A stretch of 64,000 bases of DNA, taken from Lytechinus pictus. Taxonomy: Eukaryota > Echinodermata > Echinoidea > Temnopleuroida > Toxopneustidae. The position numbers were made by a program, and so were the translations under genes. The stretch lies in contig NC_087251.1 in NCBI RefSeq assembly GCF_037042905.1, positions 36,264,501-36,328,500 on the forward strand, read 5' to 3'. Position 1 is the stretch's first letter. Every line of letters begins with the position of its first letter. Below, in pieces: positions 46,601 through 57,305 of the stretch. The notes beneath the pieces were generated by a model that saw only the letters and a list, made by a program, of their open reading frames with translations, was not told the DNA's origin and made no database searches.

Positions 46601-49600
46601 GTAGTCATCGCGATCGGGTCTTGACTGTTCATGTTGGAATCCCATCGCATGTCCGATCTCATGGGCGATGGTTCCAAGCTGAAAAGGAAGTTTGAAAATA
46701 TTATTTAAATAAATTATTACGTCTGTAATGATTACCCTTGCAAAATATTATTACGTCTTTAATGATCACCCCTGTCCATCCATGTCCACTAAGCTCAGAA
46801 ATGCACCCTAAAAATCTAATCATACGTGCAACTCTTAATTGCCATAATTGCTAAGCGAAGTGGCGCAAACAAGAAAATCCTCACATTCTTATACCCTCTT
46901 AAAATGGCATGACGCAGTGTGAACTGCTACAACATTGCGGCGTAGCAACAACTGTTAGTTACCTTTATTGCCCCTCTTTTTCATTTGACGGTGTTCCCGC
47001 CACGACTTTGAAATAAAACCCGGGAGGCATCCACGTATGTATGGATATGTGCGGCCCTTAAGACCTAGTCTGCAGGCACAGACCCTGATTGGAACTTTGA
47101 TCAACAAATGTGCCTCCATGCAAAGATTAGCACATACAAAACTTGCTGTTCCAATAGCGAGAGGGCCTTCAGTACACAAGGCATGAGTAGGCTGCAATTC
47201 AGACCCTTTACTCGAGTGAAGGGTTTGCCCAGCAGACTACTTACTTAAGACCTCCTTTTCACGTCTTGCCATGCAGCCGTTCTAAAGTTTTGACCCCTTT
47301 TCACAGATCAACCCGTTATCCCCCTTTCCTTCAGTATGCAGTTGAAATCTCTCGATTTCTCGTTTCATTGCTTATTTTGTAAGCCCCAAAACATAACCCA
47401 TTCCTATGCGTTACATTTCCGATGCAAGCACCAAATATGCTTTGCTCTGCTCTAAACAAAAACGCGCGTAAAAGTTTCATGTCCCTTTGTACACATCATG
47501 ATGTATAGTCGGGTAGATATGATCAAATTTATTGCATGACCGTCAAGTTGGGTATATATGCAATTTCTTTGCTGAAAGTTGTAGTGTAGGGTGTCTACTT
47601 CAAGAATCCGACGGGTGCCACTTGAGCACCCTTGGGCATTTTTTAAATTGACGTCATAGGCCACGCCCACTTTTTAAATACCTCTTAAATATGACTTTCA
47701 TATTTTACGAAATAAACATGTCATGTTTGGTATCAAATTAAAGCTAATGAAAAATCAAATGCAAATATATGGATCACTGGGCATTTAAATTACACGTATG
47801 TTAGTTAAATGTCATTTAAGGTCATAAAAGGTCAAATTGCATTGCAAATGTAAGTAATACATATAAAGCGAAAAATATCATGTTTTAGATACAAATAAGT
47901 TAGGAATTGTGTGCATTTTGTGCTGATAGTTAATTTGAGGGTGCGAATATTAAGAATCCGATGGATGCGACCTTGGTATCCTGAGGAAGTTTGTACTTTT
48001 CTGACGTCATAAACCACACAAACTTTCTTACATTCCTCTGAATTATTACTTTTCTATTGAGCGGAATAAACATATCATGTGTGATATCATATAAGTACAG
48101 ATGCAAAATCAAATCCACATATCTGAATCACAAGGCATTTAGAACGCACTCAGGGCAATTAAAGGTCATTTAAGGTCATGAAAGGTCAAATTAGGTCACA
48201 AATTTAAGCAATGCATCATATAATGCGGACTATCTCAAGAATGGAATACAAACAAGTTGGGTATCAGTTTATGTTAAGGATGTGTATATTAAGAATCTGA
48301 CAGGGACTACTTTGGTAACCTTGGGGCAACGTCATTTTCTGACGTCATAAAAAACACCATCCTTTTCACATAGGTCAACTTCTTGATTAATTAATCTGAT
48401 CTAGTGTATGGAATAAACATATCATGTTTGGTATCGAATTAAAGTCTATGGAAAATGGAATGTACATTTATACAAAAATAAAACACATTGTGTCACAAAC
48501 AAGTACGAGTAGGCCTCATGATATTGATGGCACATTGTCAAATCCCATAACTCTAGAATTTGGACTCCCTCAGGGGTCAATAGTCGGACCCATAGGCTAC
48601 TCAATATATACTCTTCCAGTTGGTGATATCATCCGAAATCACTGTATCAATTATCATTTTTATGCTGACGACATACAATTATACGTTTCTTTTGATCCGA
48701 AGACTCCTGGAGCTCTCAATAATGCACTGGTTAAACTCCAGAATTGTATATCAGATATAAGGCAGTGGATGATAATGAATAAGCTAAAATTAAATGACAA
48801 AAAAAATGAATTTTTTGTTGCGGCCTCTACTTATAACTTGCGCAATCTTCCAAATGTTCAACTTGATGTTGATGGTACACTTATTAGACCATCAGAAAAA
48901 ATACGAAACCTTGGTGTCATATTTGATTCCCGCATGTCAATGTCGTACCATATCTCTCATATCTGTAGCACAGTCACTTTTTATTTAAGGAACATTTCTA
49001 GAATCAGAAGGTTCATTGACCAGTCTGCCTGTCACAATGCTGTTCGTTCATTGGTTCTGTCTCGTATCGATTATTGCAATGGGCTCCTTTCTACAATTCC
49101 CTCTAATCAATTAATTCGTATTCAACGACTACAAAATTGGGCAGCACGATTAATTTTACAGGTTTCCCGAGATCATCCTTCCCAACCACTCTTTAATTCT
49201 CTTCACTGGCTTCCTTTTAAACAGAGAATTACGTTCAAATTACTCTTGATTGTCTACAAAACACTGAATAAACAGGCTCCACAGTATTTAAGTAACTGCT
49301 TGAATCTGTATACACCAACTAGAGCACTTAGGTCGGCCAGTGATCACCTTCGCCTCACATATTCATTAACTCGTACATTAGCTGGTGACAGAACTTTTAC
49401 GGTGTCGGCTTCAAAATCCTGGAACGACCTGCCACTAATAATTAGACAGTCTCCAACATTAGCAATTTTCAAAAAGTCATTAAAAACTCATATTTTTCGT
49501 ACTTTGTAGTTTGTAAAATATTACATTTAATTAATTCATTGTAAGCGCTTTGGGCCTAATGGGAAAAACGCAGTACAAATAATAAGTAATAATAATAATA

Positions 49601-52600
49601 ATAATAATAATGTCCTTTTTGGGTTTACAAGTTTTCTGCATACTGAGGAAAAGGTAATCGATATTATGTATGGTATTGAAACTATAGGAGAAAAAAATGC
49701 TGGCTGTGCACATACCAGTTGTGTTAATTTGGCAAGGGAAATACTTTCACTCTGAACTGAACTGCTTACTATACAGAGCCTGGTGTAGAAGTGGACAGGA
49801 ATCAGGATCAATTAAAGCTGTAGTATTCATACTTTATATCTCTTTCTTAAGTAATAATGAATGTAAAGATTAAGAGCCTACGTACCCCAACTGAAAAGTC
49901 AGCAAAAGAGCGTGTCAAATGTGCTTTTCTCCAGGATCTTTATCCGGAGACAAACTTATCCGAAAGACTCCCCTGCAACTAACCTTTCATGTATGGATGG
50001 GAAGTATAAGTTAGGAGGGCATTCCTGTACATGTTCATAGCACAGTGGATACTCCCATCATGGAATTGTCAGAACTTGTTCCATGTGGATTAATATCGGG
50101 GCCACCATGCATATTCTAGGGCTAGCGTTTGCCACTTTGGTGTATCGTATTGTGCCATTCTAAACTTAACATGCAATTGAGATTGAAGAGGGGGAAATCA
50201 GTCTGGAAGAGGATTAAGCAAGTTCAGAGTGGAAGTCTTTCCCTTGCCCGATTGAAACAATATGGTATCCCAACTTAACATATTGTCTGTGCACAGCCAG
50301 CTTTTTTTCTCCTAGTTTCAATACCATAACTTTAATATCGATCAGTTTTTCATCAGTATGCAGAAGACTTGTAAACCCTAAAAGGAGACAGTCTGGTAGA
50401 ACACAAATTTCAGTGTTGTCAGAGAAAAATTATATATGCTCTACTCCCATGACATCTTCAGAAGATAACTGATAGTACGTGGAACAGGACATTAGGCCTA
50501 CCCGTACTTGATCATGACAAAGTGGTTGCTCCCCATGAATCAACTTGCTTGCAGATGCAAGTCAGTGTAACCTGTTCTATGAGGCTTAATGCAGTTGTTG
50601 CCCAGCCGTCGAATCATGTATTTCATAATTCATACTGCAAGTGTGAAACAAACAAGACGAAGTATACAGCTATTTAAGGCAGAGACATGAAGTCCAGATT
50701 GTTGAGGAAGGAGGATCCGATGAGCATCTGGTCGAAGAGGAATGGGACAAAGGCCAAATGTGAGAGGAATATAAAAAGGATATGTGTAAAACGTTACATT
50801 TGTGTAGATTATTTGGAATCACGTGGACTGATGTGATAAAAAATGTTACACTTTTTTAAGTACTGATTAACTCTCGCCTTCATTAGACCTTTAATGAGCT
50901 AAAATGACATAATTTTTTTATAAATGTGCATTCCATTTTCCATAAGCTTTAATTTGATACCAAACATGATATGCTTATTCCGTACACATATATAGAAAAG
51001 AGATACTGTAAATCATAATTAAGAGGTTGACTTATGTGAAAAGGATGGTGTGGTTTATGACGTCAGAAAATGACGTTGCCCCAAGGGTACCAAATTAGCC
51101 CCTGTCAGATTCTTGATATACACATCCTCAACATAACTTCCAGCCAAAAATACATTTAATGCTCAACTTGTTTGTATTCCAAACATGAGTCCGTATTATA
51201 TGTTGCATTGCTTACATTTGTGACCTAACTTGATTTTGCATTTGCTATAATTTGATATCAAACATGATAGGTATATTCCGCTCAATAATTAAGAGGAATG
51301 GTTTGTGACGTCAGGAAAATAAAAATTACTCAGAATGCCAAGGTCGCACCCATCGGATTCTTCATATTCACACCCTCAACTTAAGTTTCAGCACAAAATG
51401 CACATAATTCCTAACTTATTTGTATTCAAAGCATATTTTTCGCCTCATATGTATTACTTACATTTGCAATGCAATTTGACCTTTGATGACCTTTAACTGA
51501 CATACCTGTTATTTAAATGCCCAGTGATCCATATATTTGCATTTGATTTTTCATAAGCTTTAATTTTATACCAAACATGACATGTTTATTTCGTAAAATA
51601 TGAAAGTCATATGGGCGTGGCATATGACGTCAATTAAAAAAAATGCCCAAGTGGCACCCGTCGGATTCTTGAAGTACACACCCTATACTACAACTTTCAT
51701 CGAAAAAATTGCATATATACCCAACTTGACGGTCATGTTGTGTTTCTACTTGCAGACTTGACTATTACGCATAGTGACCGTGCGGCAGTAGCAATTTATG
51801 GACGGACTTGCTGCTACGTTCTTTCCGTATCCGCTTGGGTCCGCTACATCACTATGTCGCTGGAGCTGTTATTAAGTCCTAAGAAGATCGTTACGTGGAT
51901 TTTGAGCATGTTCAAAGTCTACACAGTGGAAAATGGGTTTCCGGAAACCATGTAGACTCTGCCACGTCAGAAGTAGTTTAGGCTCTTCGTACAGTATAGC
52001 AGTTCCCGCTGCGTTGTGCATGGCCGTTTTCTTAACCCCCCACCCCGCATTTCTACCATCTTCTGCTTTCTGTGAAGGGGGAGTGTCTCATTTAGTAAAA
52101 ATAATAAGAAGAATTAAGTCAACTAAAGGTAATAATAGAAATCGATCACAATCACAAACAATTACACTTAATACTTAATAATACTTAATAAATTAGGACA
52201 GGAAGACATTTTATTGGAACTGCAGAGCATATATCAAGTTCAGTTTTTTTAAGCGGTTGGTTTTTGTAAAATGCTTTTGTTTTTAAATATTACTTGCCTC
52301 CGTGCAACCGGTTCCGATTGATACTTTCTGTGGAAGCATCTCTGCCGCGGCTGTTGGTTGCCTGCCAACGTATGACCAGCACCTACGAAATCGAATTCAT
52401 TCTTAAAGATTCATCCAAATCATATCATACTATTTCAATGACTCATTAAAATAATTTCCTAAGATTTTTACGGTTTAAAAATTATCATGACTCAATTTTC
52501 TTGACCTTTCGGATAATTATATTTCTTTTCCCCAAACATATTCTGAGGCGTAAATAATGGTTCGACCCCAAACCTGCTTATTTCGTTTTACACGTATCTG

Positions 52601-55600
52601 GTGAACAAGTTTGACAATCCATCTTTCGCTGAGAAACTATTAAGCCAATATTCAACAAATATTGTTTAGGGAGGAAAATTTACTGGTATTTGGGTAAATC
52701 ATATGAAACTGTGGGACTAATTGATCTGCTGAAATCATTATGGGCAAATTTAAAAAGGCAAGTTTTCAAAAAGTTACATACCATTCATTACATAACCTTG
52801 CATTTTGATCGCTAATCACACTGGTAACATACATAGAAATGCTGTAATGAGCAACTTCAAACATCAAAGGATGCACCCTTCTACGAAGCTCTTGCTTATT
52901 AATGACAAACTTACCCGTCCTCTCGCACGAACCGAAGATATTGGTTATGACTAAGTGAACCTGCTAATTCGGAATATGGTACAAATTGAACACACGCCTT
53001 GCTAGTCCAATGCTCCATTGCAGCGTATATGAATGGTATATCTTCGCCTATAATTATCAAAAAGAAAAAAAAGTTCATCAAGATGTTAACTTGCTTCTTA
53101 AAGGTAGAATATCGTAGTGAATAATCTTAGATTCATAGATTAGAAGACGTCATGCAGCGGTCACATCAACGAAACAGACTCCAAATGACCGAATGCCTGT
53201 CATCGGCAATAATGTAATAACTTTGTCGGTTTGACAGGTGTGACTGAAGCGTTATTGCACCGTGGAAGTCAAATAAAAAGAATGCATCTTTTCTTTAATC
53301 ACATTACTTTAATTTTGATGACATGCATGGGGCGGGGAAGGGGGTTGACTGATTCCTTATCTTGCCGAGACACCTTATCTCATCTACTCTTCCGTCACCG
53401 ACACCCCTCATCTCATCTACCCTTCGCCGACGAGATTCCTTATCTCATCTTCTCTTCCGTCACCGACATCCCTCATCTCATCTACCCTTTGCCGACGAGA
53501 TTCTTTATCTCATCTGCTCTTCGTCGCCGACACCCCTCATCTTCCATTCGCCGACAAGTTTCTTTATCTCATCAACCCTTCGCCGACGACACCCCTCATC
53601 TCATCTACCCTTCGCCGACGAGATTCTTTATCTCATCTACTCTTCGTCGCCGACACCCCTCATCTCATCTACTCTTCGTCACAGACACCCCTCATCTCAT
53701 CTACCCTTCGCCGACGAGAGTCCTTATCTCATCTACTCTTCGTTGCCGACACCCTTCATCTCATCTACCCATCGCCGACGAGATTCATTATCTCATCTAC
53801 CCTTTGCCAACGAAATTCCGTATCTCATCTACTCTTCGTCACCGACACCCCTCATCTCATCTACCCTTCTCCGACGAGATTCATCATCTCATGTACCATT
53901 CGCCGAGATTCCTTATCTCATCTACCCTTCGCCGACGAGATTCCGTATCTCATCTACTCTTCGTCACCGACACCTCTCATCTCATCTTCCCTTCGCCGAC
54001 GAGATTTCGTATCTCATCTTCTATCCGTCACCGACACCTCTCATCTCATCTACCCTTCGCCGACGAGATTTCTCATCCCTTCTATCCTTCGCCGCCAGAC
54101 TCCTTATCTCTTCTTCTCCTTGCCGCCCAGAACCATTTTCTAACATTCTCTTCGTCATCGAGGCTCATCTCGTGATAGAGTTTTGGCAGTGGCGACGCCA
54201 ACCGCTCTCTACAACGCACCATTCCTTTGAAAACACAAGTTACATCACAATGGAGAGCTGAGAGCGGAGACTCCTTATCTCATCAACTCTTCACCGCCAA
54301 GACTCTATATCTCGCTTATTCTTTGCCGCCATGACTCCTTTTCTCATCTAATCCTTTCCGCTGAGACTAATTTTCTCATGTATCCTTCGTCACCGAGATT
54401 CCTTATCTCGCCTCGCCTTCCCTACCGAGAACCCTTTTCTCATCTACTCTTCGTCGTTGAGACTCCTAATGTCATCTACTCTTCGCCACCGAGACTTCTT
54501 ATCTTTTCTACTCTTTGCCACTATTACTCCTTATCCCACCTACCCATCACCGTAGAGACTCCCCCCCCCCCCCCACCTACTCTCGGCCTCATTTGCTCTT
54601 CTCCTATTCCTATATAGCCATCGTATCTCATCTCGTTCGCAGTCCTTCTAAGAACTCTCGCCTTATCCCATATTATAACACTTTCTTCTCCTTCATTTAT
54701 ATATTTCGTTCTCGCCTGTCAATTCTCTTATTTTCATTTTTAATCCATTTGTCTTCATTCGGCCGAAACCGTCGTAAATGTCCACTTTAGGACAATCATG
54801 GACCTGCTACTCTGTGCAAAACCTTCCCTCGAGTTAATTGGTCTTAATGCAAAGCCTACAATGAGGTGTGTACTGAAGGCCCTCTCGTTTAGCAAGTTTT
54901 ATATGTGCTAGTCTTTGTGTGAAGACCCACTTATAAAAAAAAATAATAAGGGTCTGTGCCTGCATAATTATCTTAGTCTTAGGGTCAGTTGACGAGAATA
55001 CATATTCTACATTGCGTTTGAATTATATTAGTTTATTTTTCATTTAGTGTAATCTATATCACGATATTTTCTATTGTATCATATCGCGTCCCTTCCTTGA
55101 ATAGAGTAAATGACTAAAACAGAAGAAGAGAGAAGAATTAAGAGGTAGGCCTTGATGAATTCAAAGCTTACTTGGGCTATCAATTGTGTATGGCACAATG
55201 GCGTCCCCATTGTCATCCCCATTGTATCTTGTCCATCTGTACACAACATCTCTGAGGGCCTTCCTCTTGCTCCGCCCATCCGTCATCTGACGAATATATT
55301 CCTCCTGTTCTTCATTCAAGATCATGTCGTTGTTCTGTTCGTCACCGGGTACTCTGGACGAGAACGGGTCGACGAACTTGTTTTCAACGGGTACGTACAC
55401 GACTTCGCCGTTGAATTTAAACTTCCTCATAGGCCGTTCCTATCAAGATACAACAAAGTGATTCACATTCATTGTTTCGAAACCCAGTGGAGATTAAATG
55501 TAGTTCAGAGCTCAGGGTCCCGTCGTACAAAGTGTTTTGATTTATCTGATCAACTTCAATTCTATGGAAATCCACCATGGTCATAATATTTTCTACAAGA

Positions 55601-57271
55601 AATTTGATCAAATTCCTTTGTAAACAAAGAGAAGCACAATTAATTATCAAGAAAACAATGAATGTGTGAATATACATCATTCATATTTATAAGAAAATAG
55701 AAAATATTTTGAACAAGCGTGCGAAATAGATATTGATGTTGCTGACTTTCCATAGTTGTGGTTGATTGGATCAATCGCAACTCTTTGTAAGACGGGGCAT
55801 AGAACTATGATAGGGAGTTTTCGCCCCAGTATTCGCTTCCATGATGCACGACAGATTCATGACAATGAACAACCAAGAAGTCTTTGTCGAAAATGGATGA
55901 AAACAGCAGTTACGTCCTTGGACTCTGGACAAACGACATATTTGCAATTTTTCATCAGCTCCGAAACTTAAGACGAAACTGCTGTTCCGGTTCACCAATT
56001 TTCTACAAAGACCTCTCAGCTGTTCTTTGTCATTTGATGGGCATTTCAATACATTTACTGTGTTCTTGAATCCGTCGTGCGCACAAACTCCTTATTATAA
56101 TTCAGACATATATGGTGCCAAAAGCATTAAAATGTCCATATCGTTTCCTATCAAGTAAACACATTCACAGAATCACAGAAAAATAAATGCTCAAAGCAAA
56201 TACTCATTCATATCAAATGAAGCATTTAATTAATTCGCTTTTCTCGCTTTGAGCTTGCATTTACTTTTGGTTCAACAATAATGTAGTCCGTGCCGACACG
56301 AACACTTTCTAATGCGTAGGCACTATCCGACCATGCCTAACAATCGATTTTTTAATTCTTAAACTCTATCAACCAAAATAAGATGTCAATTTCAGCATTT
56401 TAGGTGATCGCATATAGAGTAACTGCCCGTGGAAGAGCAAAAAATTAACTCCAATATTTCAATATGTATTCATACATTGCAACTTGGTTTGTTCTATCTT
56501 CTTCTCTGACCTACGAAATATGTTTATCTAATTAAAGATGTTTTTAAAATGGATCACTCATGTTTGACATACATGTAGGGGGTAATTAAAAAGAAGTTAA
56601 TATCGACTAAAGCAGTAATATAAGGGTTTCAAAGAGAAGGGGTATGCGCAGCGGAATATAGAAAAAGAATACACACTGTAAGAAATGAAGTGCTAATTTA
56701 GTGCTTACAGTGGTTGTATGCTGACTGCACTTAGAGTGCTGATTTTCTAGTTCAAATTTAAACTAGAAAATCAGCACTCGTAGTACAATTACTATACAAG
56801 CACTGTAGTGTAAGTGCGAAATTAGCACTTCATTTTTTTTACGTTGCAGGGGCTCAAAGAGAATCTCTTCTGATTAAGGGTGGTGATACAAATTACGTCA
56901 AAAGTTGACTGAAGCCGGCTCGAATTATGTGTAACCTCCACCTCCCATGTTTTTAAAAAGCCGGATTGACGCCTGCTCGGACTGAGTCCACCACTGGATG
57001 TCCTGCAATTGGTATGAGTAACAGCCCATGCATGTGGACTGAGGACGGCTTGACTACTGAACTATAAAATTATAGCAAACGAACCGAATCAAGAACATTT
57101 TTTAATTTAAGATATGAAAAGTCAGGTGCCTGGTGTCACGTGCATGAGTGACGTGAAGCCGGCTTATGCAGGCCTCAGACTCGAGGCTGCTTCAAAGTCG
57201 GCGTCGGGACCGCCTTTAAACCCGACTCAGGCGTATCAGTCTAATAATGGAACTGGATACACAATAACCTG

Positions 57272-57305
<34 letters not shown>

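Larger units (their letters stand above)
46679..52297 (-). other. Intron 4 of the astacin gene (GC-AG)
   Basis: 5.6 kb, mostly the inverted-repeat element at 47535-51737. A repeat at about 47040-47210 recurs inverted at 54835-54990 (sharing CTGAAGGCCCTCTCG and GGGTCTGTGCCTGCA). 51738-52297 shows nothing recognisable. Confidence 0.6.

Noticed and set aside
53231-54261. Two overlapping plus-strand frames of 314 and 299 codons
   Set aside because: Both run over a 33-bp minisatellite, in different frames, with no domain, and lie in an intron of the opposite-strand gene.
55152-55586. Plus-strand frame of 144 codons
   Set aside because: Antisense of astacin exon 2, which has propeptide and astacin sequence with correct splice phases.
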